Position numbers and translations under genes: made by a program
The notes under the pieces: model-generated
What the model was told of the DNA's origin: nothing
The model's database searches: none
The model's input: only the letters and a program-made list of their open reading frames with translations
In this document: positions 33,481 to 41,882 of the stretch, piece after piece
How the letters are laid out: the number at the start of each line of letters is the position of its first letter
Position numbering within the stretch: the stretch's first letter is position 1
DNA from: Lentisalinibacter orientalis
GTDB lineage: Bacteria; Pseudomonadota; Gammaproteobacteria; Steroidobacterales; Woeseiaceae
Length of the DNA: 64,000 bases
Assembly (NCBI RefSeq): GCF_040706535.1
Contig: NZ_JAPDRJ010000003.1
Location: 62,001 to 126,000 of the forward strand
Reading direction: 5' to 3'

Positions 33481-33999
33481 ATCGCTGCACCAAAACGCGT
33501 CCGACGCAACGACGAGATCGATGCGTCGACGGTCAGAGTCATCGGAGCCGACGGGGACCAGGTCGGCGTACTGCCACTGTCCGAAGCACTCGAGCTTTCA
33601 TCCGGTCAGAACATGGATCTGGTGGAAGTGTCGCCGAACGCCGATCCGCCCGTTTGCCGGATCATGGACTACGGCAAGTACATCTTCGAGCAGAACAAGA
33701 AGGCCCAGACCGCCAAGCGCAAGCAGAAGCAGGTTCACGTCAAGGAAGTCAAGTTCCGGCCGAATACGGACGAGGGTGACTACCAGGTGAAACTGAGGAA
33801 TCTCACGAGATTCCTCACGAGTGGCGACAAGACGAAGGTGACGCTGAGATTCCGTGGCCGCGAGATGGCCCACCAGGAACTCGGCGCCAAACTGCTGGCA
33901 AGAGTACGCGACGATCTCGACGAGCTTGCCACCGTCGAGCAGATGCCGCAGATGGAAGGGCGGCAGATGGTCATGGTGCTGGCACCGAGAAAGAAGTAG
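33481..33999 (+). CDS. infC: Translation initiation factor IF-3
   Basis: 172 aa starting with a non-canonical ATC. IF-3 N domain (RRNDEIDASTVRVIGADGDQ), linker and the MDYGKYIFEQNKK block, then C domain with VKEVKFRPNTDEGDY and MVMVLAPRKK at the end. E. coli infC starts with ATT, which lets IF-3 repress its own translation by rejecting the non-standard codon; the ATC here fits that mechanism. The frame is open back to 33301 but the extension is not conserved. No thrS precedes it. Confidence 0.95.
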   Translation: MAAPKRVRRNDEIDASTVRVIGADGDQVGVLPLSEALELSSGQNMDLVEVSPNADPPVCRIMDYGKYIFEQNKKAQTAKRKQKQVHVKEVKFRPNTDEGDYQVKLRNLTRFLTSGDKTKVTLRFRGREMAHQELGAKLLARVRDDLDELATVEQMPQMEGRQMVMVLAPRKK

Positions 34000-34096
34000 G
34001 AGGGCCTTCAGGCCCGACAGGTAGGAGGGCCTTCAGGCCCGATAGGCAGAAGGGCCTTCAGGCCCGATACGCACGAGGGCCGTCAGGCCCGACGTA
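33997..34096 (+). repeat. Four tandem 25-bp REP-like hairpin repeats
   Basis: Four copies with an exact 25-bp period; palindromes GGGCCTTCAGGCCC at 34002, 34027, 34052 and, with one change, 34077. Copies 1 and 2 are headed by TAGGA, giving the GTAG-hairpin arrangement of REP elements at copy 2; copies 3 and 4 have decayed heads (CAGAA, CACGA). The first copy includes the infC stop codon TAG. They fill the infC-rpmI gap. Confidence 0.85.
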
Positions 34097-34182
34097 AAGA
34101 GAAGTGGCGAGGACGCCTGCGGGTGCCGAGCCCGCCTGATCCGGCAACGACCGGTACCAGGCCAGACAAAACGGAGACGACG

Positions 34183-34380
34183 ATGTCGAAGATGAAGACC
34201 AACCGGGGCGCCGCCAAGCGCTTCCGCCGCACGGGCAAGGGCGGCTACAAGCGTTCCCAGTCCCACCTCAACCATATCCTGACGAAGAAGAGCACCAAGC
34301 GTAAGCGCCATCTTCGTCACACACTTCAGGTAGCCGACGCCGACGTACCGGCCGTGCGTCGCATGCTGCCGTACAGCTGA
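34183..34380 (+). CDS. rpmI: 50S ribosomal protein L35
   Basis: 65 aa, very basic, MSKMKTNRGAAKRFRRTGKG at the N-terminus, KRKRHLR near residue 42 and ending VRRMLPYS. GGAG at 34173-34176 sets the start. In E. coli L20 represses this operon by binding the rpmI leader; here that leader holds the tandem hairpins. Confidence 0.96.
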   Translation: MSKMKTNRGAAKRFRRTGKGGYKRSQSHLNHILTKKSTKRKRHLRHTLQVADADVPAVRRMLPYS

Positions 34381-34393
34381 GGAGGGCAGGACC

Positions 34394-34753
34394 ATGGCAC
34401 GAGTGAAACGAGGCGTCATCGCCCGCGGTCGCCACAAGAAGGTACTGGACAAGGCGAAGGGCTATTACGGTGCCCGGCGCAAGACCTACCGGGTGGCGAA
34501 ACAGGCGGTCATCAAGGCCGGCCAGTACGCCTACCGTGACCGCCGCAATCGCAAGCGCGAGTTCCGCGCGCTCTGGATTACCCGCATCAACGCGGCTGCG
34601 CGGGCGAACGGCCTGTCGTACAGCCGACTGATGAACGGCCTGAAGAAGGCCGAGATCGAGATCGACCGCAAGGTCCTCGCGGACATCGCGGTGCACGATC
34701 CGGAGGGCTTCGCCGCCATCGCCGAGCAGGCCAGGGCCGGTCTCTCCGCCTGA
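34394..34753 (+). CDS. rplT: 50S ribosomal protein L20
   Basis: 119 aa. MARVKRGVIARGRHKKVLDKA at the start and FRALWITRINAAARANGLSYS are diagnostic. L20 is an early assembly protein on 23S rRNA and the repressor of the operon in E. coli. 13 bp after rpmI with a GGAGGGCAGG ribosome binding site. Confidence 0.97.
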   Translation: MARVKRGVIARGRHKKVLDKAKGYYGARRKTYRVAKQAVIKAGQYAYRDRRNRKREFRALWITRINAAARANGLSYSRLMNGLKKAEIEIDRKVLADIAVHDPEGFAAIAEQARAGLSA

Positions 34754-34789
34754 CCGTGGCGGGGACCCCGCAGCGGGAACCCTGGAAGC

Positions 34790-35779
34790 ATGCTTGATCT
34801 CGACGGGATTGAAGCGCGTGCGCGCGAAGATATCGCGGCGGCCCCGGATCTCGAGGCGCTGGATCGCATCCGTGTCAGGCTGCTCGGCAAGAAGGGCGAA
34901 CTCACCGCCGCGCTGAAGAGCCTGGGCGGCCTGCCGGCCGCGGAGCGGCCGGCGGCGGGCCAGCGTATCAACGCGGCGAAGCGCGCCGTCGCCGATGCCA
35001 TCGCCGAGCGCCGTGCGGCGCTGGAGGCCGAGGCGCTCGAGGCGGGGCTGGCGGCGGAGGCGCTCGACGTCACGTTGTCGGGCCGGGGCCAGCGTCCCGG
35101 CGGGCGCCATCCCGTCGTGCGTGCGCTGGAGCGGATGGAGGCCATCTTCCGCAACGCCGGTTTCGAGGTGCGCGAAGGGCCGGAGATCGAGGACGATTTC
35201 CATAACTTTACGGCCCTGAATATCCCCGAGAACCATCCCGCCCGTGCCATGCACGACACGTTCTATTTCCCGGGCGGGCACCTGCTGCGCACGCACACCT
35301 CGCCGGTGCAGATCCGCGCGATGCAGGCCGAGGGCGTGCCCATCCGGATCATCTCGCCGGGGCGGGTCTATCGCTGCGATTCCGACCAGACCCACACGCC
35401 CATGTTCCATCAGGTGGAGGGTCTGGTGATCGACCGCGACGTCAGCTTCGCCAACCTGAAGGCGGTGCTGCACGACTTCGTCGAGCAGTTCTTCGAACGC
35501 CGCGCCACGCTGCGGTTCCGGCCCTCGTATTTCCCGTTCACGGAGCCCTCCGCCGAGGTGGACGTGCTCTCCGAGCAGGGCCGCTGGCTGGAGATCCTGG
35601 GCTGCGGCATGGTGCATCCGAACGTGCTGCGCAACGTGGGCGTCGATCCGGAGGAATACACCGGCTATGCCTTCGGCATGGGCGTGGAACGGCTCGCGAT
35701 GCTGCGCTACGACGTCCGCGACCTGCGCACCTTCTTCGATAACGATCTCGCCTTCCTGGAGCAGTTCGCGGGCCGATGA
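34790..35779 (+). CDS. pheS: Phenylalanine-tRNA ligase alpha subunit
   Basis: 329 aa. N-terminal coiled-coil (residues 1-85) for tRNA, then the class II catalytic core: HPVVRALERMEAIF, TFYFPGGHLLRTHTSPVQIR, FTEPSAEVDV and GFAFGMGVERLAM-like YAFGMGVERLAMLRY. Stop and the pheT ATG overlap by 4 bp. The usual small leader gene pheM is not seen in the 36-bp gap before it. Confidence 0.97.
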   Translation: MLDLDGIEARAREDIAAAPDLEALDRIRVRLLGKKGELTAALKSLGGLPAAERPAAGQRINAAKRAVADAIAERRAALEAEALEAGLAAEALDVTLSGRGQRPGGRHPVVRALERMEAIFRNAGFEVREGPEIEDDFHNFTALNIPENHPARAMHDTFYFPGGHLLRTHTSPVQIRAMQAEGVPIRIISPGRVYRCDSDQTHTPMFHQVEGLVIDRDVSFANLKAVLHDFVEQFFERRATLRFRPSYFPFTEPSAEVDVLSEQGRWLEILGCGMVHPNVLRNVGVDPEEYTGYAFGMGVERLAMLRYDVRDLRTFFDNDLAFLEQFAGR

Positions 35780-38151
35780 AGATCAGCGAGACATGGCTGC
35801 GCCGCTGGGTGAACCCCGACGCATCGACCGATGCGCTGGTCGAGCGCCTCACCCTCGCGGGTCTGGAGGTGGACGGCACGGAGCGCTTCGGCGCCGGGCT
35901 GGAGGGCGTCATGGTCGGCGAGGTTCTGGAGGTCGCGCCGCATCCGGATGCCGACCGGCTGAGCGTCTGCCGGGTCGCCACCGGCGCCGATGAAGTGCAG
36001 ATCGTCTGCGGCGCCCCGAATGTGCGCCCCGGACTGCGCTCGGCCCTGGCCCTGCCCGGCACCGTGCTGCCGAACGGCCTGAAGCTGAAGCGGGCGAAGC
36101 TGCGGGGCGTCGAGTCGGCGGGCATGCTCTGCTCCATCGCCGAACTCGGTCTCGGCGAGGAATCCGACGGCATCATGGAACTGCCCGCGGACGCAGTGGC
36201 GGGAACGCCGCTCGGCGAGCTGCTGGGCCTGCCGGATACCGTCATCGATATCGACCTCACCCCGAACCGGGGCGATTGCTTCAGCGTCCTCGGGGTCGCG
36301 CGCGAGGTGGCGACCTTCACCGGCGCCGCCCTGGCGGATCCGTCGGTGCCGCCGGTGGACGCCGGCAGCGACGAGACGCATCCCATCCGGGTGCTGGCCC
36401 CGGAGCGCTGTCCCCGGTTCATCGGCCGCGTCGTGCGCGGCATAGACGCTGGCGCCCGCACCCCGCTGTGGATGCAGGAGCGGCTGCGGCGCAGCGGCGT
36501 CCGCGCCATCCATCCCGTCGTCGACGTGACCAACTATGTGCTGCTCGAGTACGGACAGCCGCTGCACGGCTACGATCTCGGACTGCTGCAGGGGGCGATA
36601 CAGGTGCGCGCCGGCGAGGAAGGGGAATCGCTGGTGCTGCTGGACGGGCGAACGGTGGATGTGGACGCCGAGGTGCTGGTCATCGCGGACGACCGGGGCC
36701 CCATCGGGCTTGCCGGCATCATGGGCGGTGAGTCCACCGCGGTGAGCGAGACCACCGTCGACGTGCTGCTGGAGGGCGCTTTCTTCACGCCGGACGCACT
36801 AGCCGGCCGGGCGCGGCGTTTCGGCCTGCACACCGATGCCTCCATGCGCTTCGAGCGCGGCGTCGACCCGGCCCGGCAGCGGCGGGCCATCGAACGGGCG
36901 ACGGCGCTGCTGGTCGACATCGCCGGCGGTACGCCGGGCCCGGTGACCGAGGTCGCGGACGAAGCCTGCCTGCCGGCTCGCGCGGCCGTGCTCCTGCGCC
37001 GGCAGCGACTGGCGCGGGTCCTCGGCGTAACCCTGGAGGATGGCGAGGTCCGGGGCATCCTGGAGCGGCTCGGCAACACGGTGACCCCGGTGGACGAGGG
37101 CTGGGAGGTCACGCCGCCCACCTTCCGGTTCGACATCGCCATCGAAGAGGACCTCATAGAAGAAGTGGCCCGTGTCCATGGCTACGACGAGATTCCGGAG
37201 ATCCGTACGCGCGGCGCCCTGGGTCTGCCGGCGGTGACCGAGACCGCGGTGGATCGGGACCGGGTGCGCTCGGCGATGGTCGACCGGGGCTATCACGAGG
37301 CGATTACCTACAGCTTCGTCGATCCGCGGCGCCAGCAGGAGATCATGGGCGAGAGCGGCGTGCTCGCGCTGGCCAATCCCATCTCCTCCGAGCTGTCGGT
37401 GATGCGCTCCTCGCTGTTGCCCGGGCTGCTGGAGGCCGTCGCCAGAAACGTGAGCCGTCAGCGCGCGCGGGTGCGGCTGTTCGAGATCGGCGTGTGCTTC
37501 TCGGGCGCGGAGGGATCGGTGGCGGAGACGCCCCGGCTGGCGGCGGTGGCGTGCGGACCGGTGCTGCCCGAGCAGTGGGGTGCCGAGGAGCGTCCTGCGG
37601 ACTTCTTCGATATGAAATCGGACCTGGAGGCCGCACTGGCGCTGAGCGGCGATGCCGCCGCCGTCCGGACGGAGCCCGCGGCCCATCCCGCGATGCACCC
37701 GGGCCAGTGCGCGGCGGTGCTCAGGGGTGGAGAGCGGCTCGGGCATATCGGCCGGCTGCACCCGGCGCTGGCATCCCGCCTCGACCTGCCTGAGTCGGTC
37801 GTCCTCTTCGAGCTGGATTTCCCCGCTGCATTCGCCGCGAAAGTGCCGGTATCCGCGCCGATCTCGCGCTATCCGTCGGTGCGCCGGGACATCGCCGTGC
37901 TGGTGGCGGACGACGTGGCGGTCGGCGGCATGGCCGCGGCACTCGGCGGCGTCGGCGAAGGGGCCCTGCGCGAGGTCCGCGTGTTCGATGTGTACCGCGG
38001 CAAAGGCATAGAAGAAGGGCTAAAAAGCGTAGCTTTAGGCTTGATTTTGCAAGAAACATCGCGCACCCTTACCGACGATGAAGCGGATGCCGCCGTGCGT
38101 TCGGCAGTGCAGATTCTGGAACGGGACTTCGGAGCGAAACTGAGAGACTGA
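35776..38151 (+). CDS. pheT: Phenylalanine-tRNA ligase beta subunit
   Basis: 791 aa. Order: B1 domain, EMAP-like tRNA-binding domain (residues 40-150, CRVATGADEVQIVCGAPN), B3/B4 editing domain (HPVVDVTNYVLLEYGQPLH), B5, the inactive class II-like core (SYSFVDPRRQQ), and C-terminal ferredoxin-fold anticodon-binding domain (SRYPSVRRDIAVLV). The last 120 bp are unusually AT-rich, with codons ATA, CTA, GTA and TTA, and could include a promoter for ihfA, which overlaps the stop (TGATG). Confidence 0.97.
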   Translation: MKISETWLRRWVNPDASTDALVERLTLAGLEVDGTERFGAGLEGVMVGEVLEVAPHPDADRLSVCRVATGADEVQIVCGAPNVRPGLRSALALPGTVLPNGLKLKRAKLRGVESAGMLCSIAELGLGEESDGIMELPADAVAGTPLGELLGLPDTVIDIDLTPNRGDCFSVLGVAREVATFTGAALADPSVPPVDAGSDETHPIRVLAPERCPRFIGRVVRGIDAGARTPLWMQERLRRSGVRAIHPVVDVTNYVLLEYGQPLHGYDLGLLQGAIQVRAGEEGESLVLLDGRTVDVDAEVLVIADDRGPIGLAGIMGGESTAVSETTVDVLLEGAFFTPDALAGRARRFGLHTDASMRFERGVDPARQRRAIERATALLVDIAGGTPGPVTEVADEACLPARAAVLLRRQRLARVLGVTLEDGEVRGILERLGNTVTPVDEGWEVTPPTFRFDIAIEEDLIEEVARVHGYDEIPEIRTRGALGLPAVTETAVDRDRVRSAMVDRGYHEAITYSFVDPRRQQEIMGESGVLALANPISSELSVMRSSLLPGLLEAVARNVSRQRARVRLFEIGVCFSGAEGSVAETPRLAAVACGPVLPEQWGAEERPADFFDMKSDLEAALALSGDAAAVRTEPAAHPAMHPGQCAAVLRGGERLGHIGRLHPALASRLDLPESVVLFELDFPAAFAAKVPVSAPISRYPSVRRDIAVLVADDVAVGGMAAALGGVGEGALREVRVFDVYRGKGIEEGLKSVALGLILQETSRTLTDDEADAAVRSAVQILERDFGAKLRD

Positions 38152-38450
38152 TGGCACTGACGAAGGCAGCAATGGCGGAGTCGCTGTTCAACGAGCTGGG
38201 TCTCAACAAGAGAGAAGCTCGCGAACTGGTCGACCTTTTCTTCGAGGACCTCCGGTCCGCACTGGCCGCCGGCGAACAAATAAAGCTTTCGGGCTTCGGT
38301 AACTTCGACCTTCGGGACAAGAACGAGCGGCCCGGCCGCAACCCGAAGACGGGGGAGGAGATACCGATCTCCGCACGACGTGTGGTGACTTTCAGGCCCG
38401 GACAAAAATTAAAAGCCCGAGTGGAAGCCTATGCTGGAACCGGGAAATAA
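38151..38450 (+). CDS. ihfA: Integration host factor subunit alpha
   Basis: 99 aa. MALTKAAMAESLFNELGLNKREAREL, IKLSGFGNFDLRDKNERPGRNP and RVVTFRPGQKLKARVE are typical of IhfA. Forms the heterodimer with IhfB (22475). Start overlaps the pheT stop by one base; the 3' end overlaps the MerR gene by 20 bp. Confidence 0.96.
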   Translation: MALTKAAMAESLFNELGLNKREARELVDLFFEDLRSALAAGEQIKLSGFGNFDLRDKNERPGRNPKTGEEIPISARRVVTFRPGQKLKARVEAYAGTGK

Positions 38451-38787
38451 CGACGAATTACCACCGATCCCCGGAAAGCGCTATTTCACCATCGGCGAGG
38501 TGAGTGAACTCTGTGCGGTGAAGCCGCACGTGCTGCGCTACTGGGAGCAGGAATTCCCGCAGCTCAAACCCGTCAAGCGCCGCGGCAACCGGCGCTACTA
38601 TCAGCGCCAGGACGTGCTGATCATCCGCCAGATCCGCAGTCTGCTGTACGACGAGGGCTTCACCATCGGTGGCGCCCGGCAGCGCCTCACCGGCGAGGCG
38701 GCCAAGTCTGACGTCAGCCAGAGTCAGCAGATTATCAAGCAGTTACGCATAGAACTTGAAGAGATCATGAAGATTCTCCGGCGCTGA
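38431..38787 (+). CDS. MerR family transcriptional regulator
   Basis: 118 aa. The winged helix-turn-helix of MerR proteins fills residues 17-85: YFTIGEVSELCAVKPHVLRYWE, RGNRRYYQRQDVLIIRQIRSLL and the EGFTIGGARQRL helix. No metal-binding C-terminus; it ends in a short coiled coil. This stand-alone MerR gene next to ihfA is widespread in gammaproteobacteria but its targets are unknown. Confidence 0.9.
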   Translation: MLEPGNNDELPPIPGKRYFTIGEVSELCAVKPHVLRYWEQEFPQLKPVKRRGNRRYYQRQDVLIIRQIRSLLYDEGFTIGGARQRLTGEAAKSDVSQSQQIIKQLRIELEEIMKILRR

Positions 38788-38795
38788 TGCCGGGG

Positions 38796-38823
38796 TTGCA
38801 ATGGCGGCTCGCGGGAGTATGAT
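38796..38823 (+). promoter_or_regulatory. Candidate tRNA-Pro promoter
   Basis: TTGCAA (38796-38801), 16-bp spacer, TATGAT (38818-38823), fifteen bases before the mature tRNA. Confidence 0.6.
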
Positions 38824-38838
38824 TCAGCCGCCGGAAGT

Positions 38839-38915
<77 letters not shown>

Positions 38916-38931
38916 TTCGGTTTCTCTTCGT

Positions 38932-40200
38932 TCAATCCCGGGCGAGCAGCTCGGCGGTCGGCGTCGCATGGGCGTCGCGCCGCAGCACCCGGTCCTCGAT
39001 GCCGAGCAGGATCGGTTCGGCCTGTTCCCGGTAGATGTTCACCTTGGCGTTGTACACGCAGCGGCACAGCCCGTGCTTGTCCGCTATCTCCAGCTTGCGG
39101 ATGGAGTACTTGCCGGAGGCGAGCTTCTCGCCGGTGAGATAGCACTTGATCGCCGAGATGCGTTCGCCGGAGAGCACGAGGCCTTTCAGTCTGCGCAGGT
39201 TGTGCTGTGCCTGATCCACGAAGCGGATGGCGTCCAGGCCGATCAGCCCGGTCCCGGGTGTCTCGTCCAGCGGGCCGCGGGCATGGAAATCGCCCACGAA
39301 GATCTGCCCGGGCATGGCCCGCTCGATCATGCGCGCCAGCTCGATGGTGACTTCGCCCACGATGTAGTCGTGCACGGTCGGATTGAGGCCGTCGGCCTGG
39401 TGGAACTCGTAGCAGCTGCCGACGTGGAAGGCGGCCCTGAGGCGCGGCACCGATGCGGTCTTCGCCTTGCTGCGGGCGATGGCGTTGTCGGCCAGCACCA
39501 GGTGCATGAAGTGATAGAGGTTGGTGTTGGAGTCCGCCCCGCCGTCCCGGTTCCAGATGTAGAAGCCGTCCCCGGTCGAGGAGCGGGCGAAATTGATGCG
39601 CAGCTCGCCTTCCAGCATCTTGGCGTAGGCCGAATTCAGCGAATACGACAGGCTGTTCAGCTGGGTCATCTGTTCGAACGGGCTCAGCAGACTGAAGCCG
39701 ACGATGTCGAACAGCGCCACGGCACGATTCTCGACGTAGCTGATGCCGTAGCGTTTCACCATCATGTCGATGATCCGCGTCTCCGCGGGCGTGCCGCGCA
39801 GCGGCTCGCGCAGGCGGACGCGGCGCGGTTCCACCCGCAGCAGGCGCGAGACCTTCTCCATCTGCGCCGGGGTGAGCTGACGGCGGCCGGAGATCAGGTC
39901 CATGATGAAGCGCTCCGACACCCGCCAGCGGCGCGGCTCCCCGGGCGCCGGCATGGCCGTGTACTCCGCCACCGCATAGTGGGGCACAACCAGCAGCAGC
40001 ACGCCGTCGTCGTGAATACACCAGTTCAGGATGCAGTTCTGGCCGAGGCCCCATTCCCGGTGGAGGCGCTGCTCGAGCTGGACCAGGTTGCTGCGCTGGC
40101 GCAGGTCCATGTCCGGCGGCAGGTCGGACAACGTACCCGAGTACAGCGGGCCGGCGCCCGCCGGGCCGTCGTCGGCCGTCGAATAGTCATCCGGATTCAT
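38932..40200 (-). CDS. Class III adenylate/guanylate cyclase-like protein
   Basis: 422 aa, no signal peptide or membrane helix. Residues 1-155 are an unrecognised N-terminal region containing a possible HTH-like ISGRRQLTPAQMEKVSRLL segment. Residues 165-340 resemble a class III cyclase: the first metal-binding Asp in ALFDIVGFSLLSP, the second in SSTGDGFYIW, and IVGEVTIELARMIERA, where the transition-state Arg is kept but the usual Asn is Ile. Catalysis is therefore uncertain. It is convergent with tRNA-Pro. Product (cAMP or cGMP) cannot be read from the sequence. Confidence 0.65.
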   Translation of the reverse strand: MNPDDYSTADDGPAGAGPLYSGTLSDLPPDMDLRQRSNLVQLEQRLHREWGLGQNCILNWCIHDDGVLLLVVPHYAVAEYTAMPAPGEPRRWRVSERFIMDLISGRRQLTPAQMEKVSRLLRVEPRRVRLREPLRGTPAETRIIDMMVKRYGISYVENRAVALFDIVGFSLLSPFEQMTQLNSLSYSLNSAYAKMLEGELRINFARSSTGDGFYIWNRDGGADSNTNLYHFMHLVLADNAIARSKAKTASVPRLRAAFHVGSCYEFHQADGLNPTVHDYIVGEVTIELARMIERAMPGQIFVGDFHARGPLDETPGTGLIGLDAIRFVDQAQHNLRRLKGLVLSGERISAIKCYLTGEKLASGKYSIRKLEIADKHGLCRCVYNAKVNIYREQAEPILLGIEDRVLRRDAHATPTAELLARD

Positions 40201-40481
40201 CTCGGCTCCGCTCGGAAGTCTTGCCGCCGGGTTCGCGGTCGGGCTCGTGCTCGAGCTCGTCTTCGGGCTCGTTGGCGGACGATCGCGGGCAGCCCCTGTG
40301 CTGTCCGCGGGCCCGCGCGCGGCGGCGGACCCGCTCGAAGTTAATCAACAGGCCCTTCGGATGCAAGCGGTCGGTGCAGAGGGCCGACGTGGGCCGGCCC
40401 GGTGCTAAACTGCGGTCGCGCCCGGGGCGCCGGTGTCACGCCGGTGGCCGGTGCAGCGGAGGCACGCAGAGCGGAGGCTCG

Positions 40482-41882
40482 ATGAAAAGACTCGAGGGCC
40501 TGAAAGCGGCCGTGGGGGAGGGCGGATACCTGGACGACCCCGAGGCGATGGCGCCCTATCTCGAGGAATGGCGGGGGCGTTACCGGAGCGATACCCCGCT
40601 GGTGCTGCTGCCTTCGACTACCGATGAGGTCGCCCGGGTGGTCGCCGAGTGCGGGCGGCACGGCATCGGCATCGTCCCCCAGGGCGGCAACACGGGGTTG
40701 TGCGGCGGCGCGGTGGCCGGCGGCGACGACCTGCAGGTGATCCTGAGCCTGCGGCGGATGAACCGCATCCGCGAACTCAGCACGGCGGGAGACTTCCTGA
40801 TCGCGGAGGCCGGCTGCGTGCTGGCCGACCTGCAGGCCGCGGCCGAGGAGGCCGGCCGCCTGTTCCCGCTCAGCCTGGCCGCGGAGGGCAGTTGTCAGAT
40901 CGGCGGGAACCTGTCCACCGACGCGGGCGGCATCAACGTGCTGCGCTACGGCACCGCGCGGCAGCAGGTGCTGGGGCTGGAGGTCGTACTCGCGGACGGG
41001 CGGGTGTGGAACGGGCTGCGCACCCTGCGCAAGAAGACGGCCGGCTACGACCTGCGCGACCTGTTCGTCGGGGCCGAGGGGACGCTGGGCATCATCACCG
41101 CGGCGGCACTCCGCCTCCATCCGCGCCCGGCCGACGTTGCCACGGCCATGATCGCCATCGACGGCCCCGACCACGCGGTGGCACTGCTGGAGGCCATGCG
41201 CGGCCGGCTCGGCGAGGAGGTCAGCGCCTTCGAACTCATCTCCGCCCGGGCGCTCGAGTTCGTCCTCGCGCACATCGCCGATACCCGCCACCCCTTCGAC
41301 GAGGATCATCCGGCCTACGTGCTGATGGAGAGCACGGCCAACCAACCGGGCGACGCCATGCCGCGGCTGGAAGCCGCCCTGGAGGCGGCACTGGGCGAGG
41401 GGCTGGTGCGGGACGCGGCGGCCGCGGGCGACGGGCGTCGTCGGGAGGCCCTGTGGCGGCTGCGGCACAGCATCTCCGAGGCCCAGCGGCACGAGGGCGT
41501 CAGCCTGAAGCACGATATCTCGGTACCGGTGGAGCGCATCGGTGAATTCCTGGAGCGCGCCGGGGCGGCGCTGGCCGCCCGCTTTCCCGAGGCCAGGCTG
41601 GTGGTGTTCGGTCACGTCGGCGACGGCAATCTCCATTACAACCTGAGCCAGCCGGTCGGCGCGGATGCGGAATCGTTCCGCGCCGCCGAGCCGGAGATCA
41701 ACGGGATCGTCTTCGACACGGTGCATGCGTGCGGCGGCAGCTTCAGCGCCGAGCACGGTGTGGGCCTCCTGCGGCGCGAGCAGATGCGCCGCTACCTCGA
41801 CGAGACGGAACTCGACCTGATGCGCCGCCTGAAGTCAGCCCTGGATCCGGCCGGCATCCTGAACCCGGGCAAGGTGCTGTGA
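40482..41882 (+). CDS. FAD-linked oxidase, D-2-hydroxyglutarate dehydrogenase/GlcD type
   Basis: 466 aa with GGAGG at 40473-40477 before ATG 40482. PCMH-type FAD-binding domain (VPQGGNTGLCGGAV, IGGNLSTDAGGINVLRYG, GAEGTLGIIT) and a C-terminal FAD-linked oxidase domain with the metal-site histidines in FGHVGDGNLHYN and the SAEHGVG motif, ending DPAGILNPGKVL. Relatives oxidise D-2-hydroxyglutarate, often made as a by-product of serine synthesis, or D-lactate or glycolate. The stop overlaps the kinase start (GTGA). Confidence 0.88.
   Translation: MKRLEGLKAAVGEGGYLDDPEAMAPYLEEWRGRYRSDTPLVLLPSTTDEVARVVAECGRHGIGIVPQGGNTGLCGGAVAGGDDLQVILSLRRMNRIRELSTAGDFLIAEAGCVLADLQAAAEEAGRLFPLSLAAEGSCQIGGNLSTDAGGINVLRYGTARQQVLGLEVVLADGRVWNGLRTLRKKTAGYDLRDLFVGAEGTLGIITAAALRLHPRPADVATAMIAIDGPDHAVALLEAMRGRLGEEVSAFELISARALEFVLAHIADTRHPFDEDHPAYVLMESTANQPGDAMPRLEAALEAALGEGLVRDAAAAGDGRRREALWRLRHSISEAQRHEGVSLKHDISVPVERIGEFLERAGAALAARFPEARLVVFGHVGDGNLHYNLSQPVGADAESFRAAEPEINGIVFDTVHACGGSFSAEHGVGLLRREQMRRYLDETELDLMRRLKSALDPAGILNPGKVL

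Noticed and set aside
33997..34096. 25-bp repeats considered as a CRISPR array
   Set aside because: Period equals the unit length, so there are no spacers, only four copies, and each is a hairpin.
40201..40481. A small gene between the cyclase-like gene and the FAD oxidase
   Set aside because: The open frame there is Ser/Arg-rich low-complexity sequence without a ribosome binding site; TAAACT at about 40405 may only be a -10 element.
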